Assembly: GCA_029721435.1 (NCBI GenBank)
Contig: CM056577.1
Location: 32,084,719 to 32,148,718, forward strand
DNA from: Gymnothorax reevesii
Taxonomy: Eukaryota; Chordata; Actinopteri; Anguilliformes; Muraenidae
Direction of reading: 5' to 3'
Length of the DNA stretch: 64,000 nt
Notes under the pieces: model-generated
What the model saw: the letters and a program-made list of their open reading frames with translations, nothing else
What the model was told of the DNA's origin: nothing
Database searches by the model: none
Part shown: positions 23,640 to 34,881 of the stretch, piece after piece
Position numbering within the stretch: position 1 is the first letter of the stretch
How the letters are laid out: each line of letters starts with the position of its first letter
Made by a program: the position numbers and the translations under genes

Positions 23640-23835
23640 CACGATCAGAGATCAGATTAAGGAAAAAAAAACTTGATTTGTTCTTTTTGCGAATCATGAT
23701 ATCCACTGATTAGCAATTGTTCAGCACATCTGAAAAATGATTAGCAAAAATTGGCAAACAGTATATCAGATTTAAAATTAAAAAAGGACTTTTTTATTCT
23801 TTCCTTTTGACAAACAAGGCTTATGCCGTCGGAGG
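23640..23835 (-). repeat. Distal half of a dispersed repeat (CCTTAATCTGATC end)
   Basis: On the minus strand this matches 54860-55015 on the plus strand: AGGAAAGAATNNNNAAAAGTCC, TTGCTAATCATTTTTCAG, and TTTTTTCCTTAATCTGATC. Its other half is at 26195-26330, on the far side of a hairpin element and a Tc1 copy, so it was split by insertion. Confidence 0.6.
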
Positions 23836-23848
23836 TGACGGCTCGGGG

Positions 23849-24648
23849 TATATCCCCGAACGCTCCCAATCCTCCAATGCCCCAATCCTTGAATAGACCC
23901 AATATAATATAGAGCCCCTCAGCCCCACCTTTTATTTGAACTTAATTTCAGTTCAATCGGACAAATACTTCTGAAGATATGGCCAAAATGGTCATTTTCC
24001 ATCACAAAGCACCACCTGGTGGCAAAATATTGAATCATACAGGTATGTCATTATGGGACACGTTGTGAGGTCATGACCTTGCAGTTGCACATAGTTTCAT
24101 GTCAATTGGACAATTGGTTCCAAAGATATGGCAAAAATTGTGAATTTTGTGTGACAAAGCTCCACCTTGTGTCAAAATTTTGAACCCAAATGTCATCGTG
24201 GGACACATCCTCAGGTCATGACCTTTCATTTGCACTTGATTTGAGGTAAATCGGACAAATATTTCCAGAGATATGATAAACAGTGATTTTTTCAGTTTTT
24301 GGCCCCTGGTGGCCAATCTAGAAATTGTAAATTGCCCAAAATCGAATCAGTTCTTCCTCTTTATGATACTTACTTATATGCAAAACTTTGAATTTCTAAT
24401 TTAAATTACTGAAGTTATCGCGTTAACACGTAAATCAGTTTTTGGCCATTGGTGGCCAATCTAGAAATCGTAAATTGTCCAAAATCGAATCAGTTCTTCC
24501 TCTTTGATACTAACTTATATGCAAAACTTGAAATTTATAATTGAAATATTACTGAAGTTATCGCGTTAACATGTAGGGCAGCGCGACAGCGGCGGTGGTC
24601 GGACCACAAACAATATCCCCGGAACGCCATTCGGCGTCCGGGGATATA
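23849..24648. mobile_element. Hairpin-ended element with perfect 10-bp TATATCCCCG inverted ends
   Basis: It begins TATATCCCCG (23849) and ends CGGGGATATA (24639-24648). A subterminal copy, AATATCCCCGGAACGCC, pairs with GGCGTCCGGGGATATA to make the terminal hairpin. The interior holds two sets of approximate direct repeats: AATCGGACAAATA...AGATATG, and GGTGGCCAATCTAGAAAT with ACTGAAGTTATCGCGTTAAC. No coding frame. A Tc1 element abuts its right end. Confidence 0.7.
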
Positions 24649-26192
24649 CAAACCCATAACAATGATTTGCAAATCCTTTTCAACCTATATTCAATTGAAT
24701 ACTCTGCAAAGACAAGTTACTTAAAGTTTGAACAGGTAAACTTTGTAATTTTTTGCAAATATTAGCTCATTTGGAATTTGATGCCTGCAACATGTTTCAA
24801 AAAAGCTGGCAAAAGTGGCAAAAAAGACAGAGAGTTGAGGAATGCTCATCAAACACTTATTTGGAACATCCCACAGGTGAACGGGCTAATTGGGAAAAGG
24901 TGGGTGCCATGATTGGGTATAAAAGCAGCCTCCCTGAAATGCTCAGTCATTCACAAACAAGGATGGGGCGAGGGTCACCACTTAGTGAACAAATGCGTGA
25001 GCTGATTGTCGAACAGTTTAAAAACAACATTCCTCAACGAGCTATTGCAAGAAATTTAGAGATTTCATCATCTACGGTCCGTAATATCGTCAATAGGTTC
25101 AGAGAATCTGCACAAATCACTGCACGTAAGCGAAAAGGCCGAAAACCAACATTGAATGCCCGTGACCTTCGATCCCTCAGGCGGTACTGCATCAAAAACC
25201 GACATCAGTGTGTAAAGGACATCACCACATGCGCTCAGGAACACTTCAGAAAACCACTGTCAGTAACTACAGTTCAGCAAGTGCAAGTTAAAACTCTACA
25301 ATGCAAAGTGAAAGCCATTTATCAACAGCACCCAGAAACGCCGCCGGCTTCGCTGGGCCCAAGTTCATCTAAGATGGACTGATGCAAAGTGGAAAAGTGT
25401 TCTGTGGTCTGACGAGTCCACATTTCAAATTGTTTTTGGAAACTGTGGACGTCGTGTCCTCCGGACCAAAGAGGAAAAGAACCATCCGGACTGTTAAAGG
25501 CGCAAAGTTCAAAAGCCAGCATCTGTAATGGTATGGGGGTGTATTAGTGCCCAAGGCATGGGCAACTTACACATATGTGAAGGCACCATTAATGCTGAAA
25601 GGTACATACAGGTTTTGGAGCAACATATGTTGCCATCCAAGCAACGTCTTTTTCATGGATGCCCCTGCTTATTTCAGCAAGACAATGCCAAGCCACATTC
25701 TGCACGAGTTACAACAGCATGGCTCCGTAGTAAAAGAGTGCAGGTACTAGACTGGCCTGCTTGTAGTCCAGACCTGTCTCCCATTGAAAATGTGTGGCAC
25801 ATTATGAAGCGTAAAATATGACAACGGAGACCGGACTGTTGAACAACTTAAGCTGTACATCAAGCAAGAATGGGAAAGAGTTCCACTGAAAAGCTTCAAA
25901 AATTGGTCTCCTCAGTTCCCAAATGTTTACTGAGTGTCGTTAAAAGGAAAGGGGATGTAATACAGTGGTAAAAAGGCCCCCGTGCTAACTTTTTTGCAAT
26001 GTGTTGCTGCCTTTAAATTCTAAGTTAATGATTATTTGCAAAAAAAAAGAAAGTTTCTCAGTTTGAACATTAAATATCTTGTCTTTGCAGTGTATTCAAT
26101 TGAATATAAGTTGAAAAAGATTTGCATATCATTGTATTCTGTTTTTATCTACGATTTACATAACGTGCCAACTTCACTGGTTTTGGGCTTTG
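24649..26192 (+). mobile_element. Tc1/mariner element, copy A (inactive)
   Basis: The right inverted repeat is long: CAGTGTATTCAATTGAATAT, then AAGTTGAAAAAGATTTGCA, ending CTGGTTTTGGGCTTTGTA. The left repeat (from 24649) matches it but lacks about 40 bp after CAAACCC. TA flanks both ends. It carries a broken transposase at 24963-25821. A minus-strand relative lies at 56372-57895. Confidence 0.88.
24963..25821 (+). pseudogene. Tc1-type transposase, copy A, broken
   Basis: The frame starts MGRGSPLSEQMRELIVEQFK and carries a helix-turn-helix with EISSSTVRNIVNRF, then a second DNA-binding block around NARDLRSLRRYCIK. Near 25270 an 11-nt net deletion relative to the copy at 56372-57895 shifts the frame. 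The catalytic part resumes with WSDES, a stop in place of Tyr (GACTGTTAA near 25493), then FQQDNAKPH and CSPDLSPIENVWH. The 34 residues between the second Asp and the Glu define DD34E. A further stop follows KRKI at 25819. With a frameshift and at least two nonsense changes it cannot make an enzyme. Confidence 0.88.
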
Positions 26193-26194
26193 TA

Positions 26195-26330
26195 ATTACA
26201 ATCACAATAGAAATACAATTCCACTCTGAAAGCAAAACAAATAATTTCCGAAAGGCACCAATTTTACCTTGAAAAAACTTAATTTAATACAGCACACTTC
26301 CGTTTCCCGATGAAACTTCTGTAAACTACC
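26195..26330 (-). repeat. Proximal half of the dispersed repeat split by copy A
   Basis: On the minus strand, CGGGAAACGGAAGTGTGCTG, then TTTTGCTTTCAGAGTGGA and TTGTAATTAC, match plus-strand 54725-54855. Joined to 23835-23640 it restores the order of the 54.7-55.0 kb copy, which shows that copy A and the neighbouring hairpin element entered this repeat. Confidence 0.6.
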
Positions 26331-27187
26331 TGTAACCCTGCAGTACAGCTACCCAGCAGATTTGCACGTACTTGCTTCCAGGAAGCCGAAGCAATGTCAG
26401 CAACAAATATTAAAACAGTTCGACTTATGCAGAGTTCAATGCTTAAGCAATACACAATGTATTCTCTTTTAAATACGCGCTTTTACACCCCAAAAAAAGC
26501 GAGCTTTATTTTAAGTCTTCTTTCATAATCCATCCTTGCAGTCTCGAACTGAAGCGTATACGTGAATGTGACCGGTGGGCTTCAAAGGCCTGGTGCCGGT
26601 TTATTTCTTGGTATATTTTAGTGTAACTTCACAAATAGGGTCACAGGATATTCTGTCAACAAACTATGTAGGGTAGAGTAAAAATACGCTCACCTTTCTT
26701 GCTAATGTTGAGAAGAAATCAGGGCGAACTCGCGACGAACTTCAACTTCTGTCGAACTCATTTCACATCCCCTGGAGGTCTAGCCTAGACGAACAGACTT
26801 GTAATTTCTCAAATTAGACGGCTGTAAACTAATCAGGGCCGTTGCTGGGATATCACGTAGGAGCGGGCTATTTGAAATCTACCTCTAAATTGATATTTTT
26901 ACCACGCCTTGCACTTAAAAATTTGTTAACACGGCGTAGATTGAGGTCACGCATTCATCCAACGGGCGAACAACAGCTCTGTTCAAATCGCGTGTTTGGT
27001 CGTAATACGCAGAGTCCATGTATGAAATGCAGGTATCCTATTGAAAAGGTTGCTTCTAATTAAACCATGATGTTCTGTTTGTATGAAAATGGTATTTACA
27101 TCATTTTTTATGTTTTCTGAGCTTTGTTTACCGCCCTAGCTGTTATGCATTGCATTAGAGTTTACGCAGAGCGTTGCCCTTGCCCCT
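26331..27187. other. wac intron, unassigned
   Basis: No coding exon is established. A minus-strand segment ending in a good donor (CAAGAAAG|GTGAGC, GT at 26693-26692) is discussed as a weak candidate exon. The rest shows nothing recognisable. Confidence 0.35.
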
Positions 27188-27680
27188 TTTTTTTTTTTTT
27201 TTTGGATAAATTTGGCATCTCCAATCCCACCCGAATCTGGAATGCCCAATTAGTGAACTATGTACAAAGCTTGCTCGTATGCGACCCCTTGCTGCCAACT
27301 CAGGATAGTGAAGACCGTTCACAACTCTCCTCCGAAGCACATGTCCGTCAGCCACTGATTCTTATATACTCATTGATTGAATCCTCGTAAGTTCAGAACG
27401 AGGGCGGAGGATACCCGGACATGAACAAACCCAGAGTCTTCCTGACGAGCGCCCGTCTGGCCAGCAGGAGGCGCTGGAGCAACGAACAAAGCTACTATTG
27501 TATCCCCAAATCCGGCAGTCCCTTCCCAATTTGGAACCCTGTAGCGCGATGGCCAATTGTGCGCCACTCTGAAAAAGTTGCCGACCCCTGCCGGTGAGTA
27601 CGCCGGGGCTCGAACTCGCGACGTGATAGTCACCTCTGCACTGCAGCGCAGTGCCTTAACCGAGTGAGCTATCCGGCAGC
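27188..27680 (-). mobile_element. tRNA-derived SINE, minus-strand copy
   Basis: From 27680 leftward it reads GCTGCCGGATAGCTCACTCG, GTTAAGGCACTGC and GTTCGAGCCCC (A- and B-box regions), then a unique body and a poly-A tail (plus-strand T run at 27187-27203). It is about 85-90% similar by eye to the plus-strand copy at 53047-53534. Short reading frames inside it are not genes. Confidence 0.82.
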
Positions 27681-27811
27681 CTTCTCCTTGTCATTTTAAC
27701 TGTAAGTGGAGTCCTGCGCACATTTAACCGTGGTTTTACACAGAACATGCACTGAACTCCGTGGTAAACTTATTGTAAAATTATAGTTCAAACAAGTCGA
27801 CATGGTCTACA

Positions 27812-27992
27812 ACATCCCCCGCCAATCGTGCGCTTCTCATTTTCGAACTCAATCAAGGCCTTTATGGTCTGAAGCTACACACCAAATTTGGTTACTGTAT
27901 CTGTAGTAGTTTCTGAGTAAAGCTGTCCCCTTTATCTCGGACGGACAGAGGTCAAACCTATATCCCCCTCCCACTTCGTGTTGGCGGGGGAT
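27812..27992. mobile_element. Hairpin-ended GGAC-repeat element, short copy
   Basis: The start is ACATCCCCCGCC. The core is CACCAAATTTGGTTACTGTA, followed by CTCGGACGGACAGAGG, and the end is a hairpin from TATATCCCCCTCCCAC to GTTGGCGGGGGATA. It is one of the most compact members (about 180 bp). Confidence 0.65.
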
Positions 27993-28094
27993 AATAACTG
28001 ACTAAAAGGTGCCAGTTAAATTATCGGGCAAAAAGGCTAGTTTATTCGTTTATTAACAGCTTATTCGCGGAAACTGAATCTGGTGAAAATCTAT

Positions 28095-28245
28095 GGCGCC
28101 GGAACAGACTCGCATGGGCAAAAGCACACTTTCGATGGCCCTTGGCACACTGGAGAAGGGTACTATTCACAGATGGATCCCGGTTCCAGTTTTTTGTTAA
28201 TAAAAACTCATATTTGACATGGGGCGTTTACATTTTTGTTCAGTG
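28095..28245 (+). mobile_element. Right-end fragment of a Tc1-like deletion derivative
   Basis: The fragment matches the right end of 62962-63787: ACTCGCATGGGCAAA, GATGGCCCTTGGCACACTGG, then CGGTTCCAGTTTTTTGTTAA and the inverted repeat GGGGCGTTTACATTTTTGTT ending CAGTG|TA. It shares the same internal junction, where the transposase stops after TDESRFQFFVN-like coding and runs straight into the terminal repeat. Confidence 0.75.
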
Positions 28246-29594
28246 TATATTACGCCTGCCAACAACGCTAGGTTTTCTACAGCCTTAAAGCATTAAGTTC
28301 ATTTATTTAGTATAATTCGTTCAACACTGAAGGCAGAAGTGCTGTCTGACAGACCCGCTATCATCAGATCCGCCTCAAGTTTGTTACCATGATATGAATT
28401 AATTTCTAACCCTTAGAGCGCTAAATGTGGCTAATGTTGCTCAATGATGTAAGTTATCAAAATCAATGCTGTTGAAAACCTATCATGCTGTGACTTGAGC
28501 TCCCAGCAAGGCTGCTCAACTTCGGCACCCGAGGCAGGCGGAGTCGGGGTCGATATTTTCGCTCCCGCTGATACAAAGTCCTTCCCATGCAGCGGCGCTA
28601 TATTTCTTCATCTGCAGTACTAAATAATAATGGAATCCGCAGCGCGAGTCTCTAAGTACGTGCGCACCTTTACCCGAGTTAATAGCGAGGGCCGCACAAT
28701 ATGAGCAGGTCAGCTGATTTACACTGCAGTAAGCAGACAGAGACAACCAGAACAAGCTGGACATCTATAGAGGCAGTCAGCAAAATTCATGTGTCACGCA
28801 GAAGCAGGAGAGACTGCGGACATCTCCCTGTTAATGTTCTGAGTGAGAGGCTGGCATTCCTGGTGCTGCAGTCATCATTTCACACTGATGATATGAGCCA
28901 GGTAAAAGGAGCCCTCTTTTGCAGAATACATTCTCTCTGTCTGGATACATAGTCAGATTACTCCCAAACTCTAATACACGACTTCAGAAAGAACAGGATA
29001 TTACTGGGCCATTAAGAGGGGGAGAAAAAAAAAACATGGCGTTACTTGCCAAAGCACCAATTCAATTTGCGTAGCTCAACAGTAGGAGATAACGATATTC
29101 AGGCATATTCCTCCTGTTACTGAATCATAGTCAGGACTGATGCACTCCATTTTCACTGGAAAATTGATGCATGCCAAAAAAGAAGAAATATAAAGCAGCA
29201 CATTCGCTACTGGGCTGCACTAAAAGCAACACACTGCAGACAACACCCAGTAGAACAATGAAGGAAGTTCACCAGGTCAACATAATGCATTAAAATTGAT
29301 ACTAACTGAAAGGGAACCCATTATGAATACCAGGCAGGTTTTCAAGCGTGCATTTCCTCTGGTTGAATTGAAATTACTTGGCTCGATGGATCCAACATAC
29401 AGTTTATACAAAAGCGATAAATTTGTGCACGTTAATGTTGGAAACACAGGCAACAGTAAGAACAGATCTGTCATGTGCATTGTCCCGCATCCATTTTCGT
29501 GTTGCCAGTGTAGTGGTTTAACTTGTTTCCATTGTAATTTCTTTCACATCTGACGACACAGCCATATTGATGGTTCCACTATTTTCACTTCTTT
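28246..29594. other. wac intron, nothing recognised
   Basis: Both strands were read; no exon-like or element-like structure could be supported. Confidence 0.45.
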
Positions 29595-30420
29595 AAATAT
29601 GGCGCGCTGTCGTGAGCGGGACCCCTCAGCCTTTATTGGCAGACATATTGATTATCGGAACGTGACACAAATCAATAGACAGCTACCTGTAACCACACCT
29701 AAAATACCACCAAAAATGAGAACATTTGGCCATGGCATTTTTCAGCTATGGTCTGAAAAGGAAATTAAATGGCTGGCGTGGCAGCCATATTGATTGTCGG
29801 AGCAGGACACAAATCAATAGGGAGCTTCCTATAACCACCCTCAACAGACCACAAAAAATGAGAACATTTGGCCAAGGGTTTTTCAATTATGGTCCGGAAA
29901 CGAAAATGAAGATGGCTGCTGTGGCGGCCATGTTGATTATCGGAGCGTAACACAAATCGATAGGGAGCTTCCTGTAACCACCCCCAACATACCACCAAAA
30001 AATGAGATTATTTTGCCAAGGCGATTTGAGTTAACGTCTGGAAAGGAAAATGAAGATGGCTGCCGTAGTGGCCATATTGATTGTCGGAGCGGGACACAAA
30101 TCATTAGGGAGCTTCCTCTAACAACCTCCACCATACCACCAAAAAAAAATGAGAACAATGGCAATGGAGTTTTTCAGTTATCGTCCGGAAAGGAAAATGA
30201 GGATGGCAGCCATGGCAGCCATATTGATTATTGGAGCGGGACACAAATTGATAGGGAGCTTCCTCAAACCACCCTCAACATACCATCAAAAAATGAGAAC
30301 ATTTGGCAAGGGCGTTTTTCAGCTATCATCCGGAAACGAAAAGTTAACGGACAGACGGACGGACGGACACCGCGCACCATGACAATAACCCTCGACCGGC
30401 TTTCGTCAGCTGAGCGGTAA
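29595..30420. mobile_element. GGAC-repeat element expanded into five ~144-bp tandem units
   Basis: The anchor GGAGCGGGACACAAATCAAT with AGGGAGCTTCCT recurs at about 29659, 29798, 29942, 30088 and 30233, each followed by ACCACCAAAAAATGAGAACA and a GGCNGCCATATTGATT segment. The last unit leads into GTTAACGGACAGACGGACGG and a degenerate hairpin (ACCCTCGACCGG...AGCGGTAA). It is the same class as 38061-38326, which holds one such unit. Overlapping 60-135 residue frames are shadows of the repeat. Confidence 0.7.
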
Positions 30421-30752
30421 AAACATTTGAAAGAAACATTCTCTGTGGCTGTCCAGTTATGGACCGATACATCAAATTTTATCTGCGGATGTGAATAAAA
30501 CATCATGGCCTTATCACTGGACCTGGGCTACTGCATATGCAAAGAACGAAGCAAGGGCAGAGGCAATGCAATGGAGCAATCACTGAGGCATCAAATCGAT
30601 TATCAAGTGGACTACACCACCTCGTTCGATGGGCAAACGTTTTCAGACTGATGGGTATAATTTTAAAATGGACATGTAATTCTCACTGAGCCCCAGTCTG
30701 GAATGCTCCGAGTAACTAGGCCACTGTCCGTAACAACCGGTCTAACATTATT

Positions 30753-31319
30753 GGGGGCTGCCAAGCTGTCACGGAATTACAGTCCTACTACATTTTGGGT
30801 TGTAACTCTACAACTAAAGATAAAATTAAGTATGCTGTGTCATATTGATGGTATTAACTTGTTCTTTAATATTATTTAGTGAAAATATATTTTTTGAGAA
30901 ATTTTCATAAAAGAAACAAGCAAAAACTACTCCGTCACGGAATTACACAGAATTGACGTGGTTTTTTTAATGTTGTGCTTAACTATTCAGAAAATGATGT
31001 TCCTGTCATAGTTAAGTTATGAAACTTCAATATGTTCATGTGTAAGTGTTTTTGTTAATACTGTAGGTTATAGAAACAAATATTGACTTTAACCCTGTTT
31101 TATGGGCAAGAAATTTCAAAAAGTCAATGTCACGGAATTACAATAGTATTAATTAGTTTCAATGTACTTATTTCAATATATTATACATATATACATAATT
31201 ATTTACATTTTTACAGTTAAGCAATATATTACAATGAGTTTTCCACTTAATGACCAATCATAACACATACTTCAAATTTTTCTTTTATTCTCCATGTAAA
31301 CATTTGCTTGGCAGCCCCC
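30753..31319. mobile_element. MITE with GGGGGCTGCCAAGC inverted ends
   Basis: The first 14 bases, GGGGGCTGCCAAGC, are repeated in inverted form at the right end (GCTTGGCAGCCCCC, ending 31319). The motif GTCACGGAATTAC occurs three times in the same orientation, at 30768, 30934 and 31129. The interior is AT-rich and non-coding. The target duplication is unclear, so the superfamily is undecided. Confidence 0.7.
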
Positions 31320-31413
31320 TATTATAAGGATCTTCTCATATTGTTTCAACAGCTTCAATGAACAAAGAATATTTTTCCACATGAATTCTAAGCCTAATCA
31401 TTACACGGCCTAA

Positions 31414-31444
31414 TATACGGAGTCAAAAAGAAACTTCACACTCA
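31414..31444. mobile_element. Tc1/mariner left-end fragment
   Basis: TATACGGAGTCAAAAAGAAA followed by CTTCACACTC matches, inverted, the right end at 33726-33757. Beyond about 30 bp the two ends diverge, so these may be ends of one badly decayed element or of two relatives. Confidence 0.45.
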
Positions 31445-33243
31445 TAAATTAGTAAATATTTTCTTGAAACTTTTATTAAGAGTTTTTATTAACACTGGGG
31501 CAAATGCGTTGTCAAAGACATCATGACACACATCAACTCCAACGTGCACAGGAACGTAGCACGTGTGAGCATTAGGGATGTTACGATACCAAAAATTCAG
31601 TAGTCTGTTCCAATACCAGTAAAATTACACGCTTCTCGATGCCAATTCGATACCACGGTAAAAAAGGAAGGAAGGATTTTCAAAGATCCCATTTATTTAA
31701 ACATAAACATGTCGATTAGAAAATTAGCAAAATATTACAAAGTAATTTCTATTAACAGACATACAGAGCACAACAGAATACAGTACAAACACTTAAGAGA
31801 ACTTAATATTCATGCCTTCCAGAGTAATCATTTGTAATGGCTACTTTAACCCTGTCTTCACCAGTTAAAGTTTTTTTTTCGAAGAAACATGTCATTTTGG
31901 TGTACATATGCAAGAAGATAATATACAGCATCTAACTGCAACCATATCACATACATGTAGGCTGACTTATCTGTGCAGTGAATAACCACAACTCGGTAAA
32001 TTCAGACAGTATTAAGCTTTTAACATCTTAATTTCTAACATTTCTTTAGGCTTAGAACTGGTGCCGCAGGATTAATCTAATCGCAATTTCAATTGCAATT
32101 TCTGACTGCGCAATTGTATAACAGCAAATAAGGCTGCGATTTGCGATTTAATCTGCTAAATAAACATGTGCGTGCCAGTGAACATTACTACCTCTCCTTT
32201 AATTGTGTGGAGTCTGATGACGTTACGCCCACAAGCCATCTGTCCATCTGTCAAAAAATTACGTCCTATACACTAACTCCAAACCACTTTTCTTTAGCCT
32301 ATGTGGAAAATGTCTGAAGATAAAGGAAAGGAGTAAAAGGGAATTCCCACCGCTTAGGGAGATGACTGCACTAATTGGAAAATCTGAATGCACTTAAAGC
32401 AAGCAACATGATCGAGTCCCTTGCCTATCTCATACGTTTCTTTACGCGATTAAGGGTCATTCCATATGAAATCACCCAAGCTCCCATCTTGATGGTCTCA
32501 GAAATGCTTCATTTGGTAATATTTGGTTTCCTGTGAGGAGCAATTTAAATTGCAGGTGGTTTCAAGTGGATATCTCGTTCCGTTCTCATTTTATGGGCCC
32601 CCAAAAAAGGGGGCGTGGCCCACGTTAACCCTCTGGTCACAGTTTGTGACCATTTTCAAAGGGTTATAAACAATGAACCAACAAGGATACACATTTCATT
32701 CTTTCAGGATATGTTTATTCTGTTTAATAGTCTGCAACAAACCTTTTAATCTAGTGATTAACCCTTTGAGTGCTTTGCAATAAACCCCGAAACATTTAAA
32801 TTTGGTGCCGAACAAGTCGATTTCAAATGAAATATTATGGTAAGTATCCTTAGAATGTCCCTTTTGCCATTTTCATTGTTGATAGTATACCTGACGGAGT
32901 TTCAAATGAAGGTAATATCTTTCGATTTTTTTCCAATTTGGAGAAACATTAACCCCTTTTCAGCTAATTACTGAAACGGTGCATTTTTTGACCCTCATTT
33001 TGACCATGTGGGCCTGTTTTGATTTTCAAAAGGTTGGCCTCAAATGACAGCTTACTCAAAGTACTTCAAAATGCAACATAATCAAACTTGGAACAAAGAC
33101 TCCTAATTGGAAAAATAAGACTCCCTTTAAGGGCTATTTGCACATTGGCACAACGTACTTTAAGCTAAAACCATGTTTTCTCCTGTTCCTAGTCACGTGA
33201 CTATATGAGAGATGTGCAACTGAGCTCACGTTAGCATGTTAGA
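31445..33243. other. AT-rich repeat debris between two Tc1 ends
   Basis: An orphan hAT-like left end (TAGGGATGTTACGATACC) lies at 31574. A second segment near 32070-32160 is rich in GCGATT/AATCGC motifs. A segment from 32455 (GGTCATTCCATATGAAATCA) resembles another dispersed repeat. No right ends or coding frames were found. Confidence 0.4.
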
Positions 33244-33757
33244 GTGACAAACATTCAGCGTGAACGTGCCATTGGCATGCTAAATACGGAAACGTCCGTC
33301 ACGGACGTTGCAAGGGTTATGGGATGCAGTCGACGGACTATGCATGATCTTCGGACACGTCTCCAGCAAACTGGCACCACAGCTGACCAACCTCGTTCTG
33401 GTAGGCCAGGTCTGACGTCAAAAGCAGAAGACTGACAAATTGTCTTACGTCATTTGCATAATCGATTTGTCACTGCAACGTCCCCTAGGAATGAATTGTT
33501 TAGAGGTTGTGTGACTGCCAAACCATACTTAATCGCCTGCGCACCGCTCTTATTCAAGTTGTAACTTACCATTTTTACTCTTGTACATTTCCGTAGCATT
33601 TCCGGTGGAACTAGTTACATTATGGACATTATATTTATGATACACCATCTTGAATGAGTACAGAATTAAATAAAATCATTATTTAAAACCTCATTTCTTG
33701 TATGTTCAATCTATCAACCTCCAAACGAGTGTGAAGTTTTTATTTTGGCCGAGTATA
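33244..33757 (+). pseudogene. Tc1-like transposase N-terminus plus right inverted repeat
   Basis: A 63-residue frame begins MTNIQRERAIGMLNTETSVT and continues with a helix-turn-helix (VARVMGCSRRTMHDLRTRL) and the linker PRSGRPGLTSKAED, then a stop. Further degraded coding (RHLHNRFVTATSPRNE) follows before the terminal repeat, which ends GTGTGAAGTTTTTATTTTGG and CCGAGTATA. The catalytic domain is missing, so this is an inactive deletion remnant of a Tc1-type element. Confidence 0.7.
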
Positions 33758-34873
33758 CTTTAGTGACACGCCATGAGAAATGAGCTCTGAAATCCGCACT
33801 GCACAATTTAACTGGAGAGGCTAAGCCAATGTGGAGAATGAGCACAGCAATTCCACCATTTAATCTCATTCCTCAACCTGCTGGAATGTAAGAAAGTTGG
33901 CAAAACAGGGCTGGAAGATATAGAATAAATATTTTTTAGCTAGAGATACTCGAGAAATATCAATTTTTTTTCTGAGACATAATTGGGGATTAGCATTATA
34001 CCATAGCATCCCTGTTAGATTCATTCGATAACCAATTTGCGAAAATAGTTCGTTTGCAAACGAGCTACCGTGAATTAACTACTTTGTTTTCTGTGGATTT
34101 AAAATCCGTAAACGTTTGTTCAAACACTAATGAGAGTCATAGAATTAGCGCAATGTCCAGATATAGCAAATGGGAATCAGACCACTAAGGTGCAAACGGA
34201 AATTAAATTTATTTGGTAGTAAACAAAGCTGTTGAGAACCGTGCATCTCCCCCTAGCATTTGTCTATTCTGCAACTGGCATGCGCCCTAGCCTCAGCTTG
34301 AGAAGCACATGCTCAAGAGTTTATTGTTGATAAGCTCAAGCCCAAATAGCCAGGGGTCTTATTGCTTAAAGCTTAAGCATCGACTTCGCCACTCATTGAC
34401 ATTTGAACAAACTTTTGCGGATTTTAAATCCATAGAAAACCGAGCAGTGGACAACTGGTGGCTTGTTTGTAAATGAACTATATTCACAAATATTCATTCA
34501 GTAGCTCTCCATAAATAAATGGAGCTAGTTAGCTAAATAACAACGTTCACCTAAAAATAAGAGTAACAAGCCTGCCGGTATAACAAAGTCCGAAAATTAT
34601 ACAACTGCGCACTCCTCCGACCACCCCAACCATCTGCCTATTTTTCACAGACTCCTAGTACTTCACTTTATGGGGCAGTTTTAAGTGGTGGAAGAGATGT
34701 ATCGTGCTCAAACCATAAGTTGCGACCGCTTTTCGACATTCTTCACAGAAAACATTTTGCTGCTGGTCGCCTGACGCTTAAAAGCCAAGCCAGCTCCAAG
34801 TCATCAAGCCGTTGTTTTTTCGTTAACTGACCAACCCCTCATCTGCGGCGCACTCCGTCTCCATGTTGTTGCT
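33758..34873. other. wac intron, nothing recognised
   Basis: AT-rich sequence. Two segments near 34020-34100 and 34380-34500 share motifs in inverted order (AAATCC.TA, GTTTGCAAACGAGCTA / TAGCTCGTTT-like), hinting at an old foldback, but the match is too weak to call. Confidence 0.35.
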
Positions 34874-34881
34874 GAGTGTAG

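Noticed and set aside
22834..23642. Frames of 95 and 130 residues on the minus strand
   Set aside because: They cover a hairpin-ended repeat with internal tandem copies and show no domain.
30013..30420. A 135-residue plus-strand frame
   Set aside because: It repeats with the 144-bp units of a non-coding element, in several overlapping frames on both strands.
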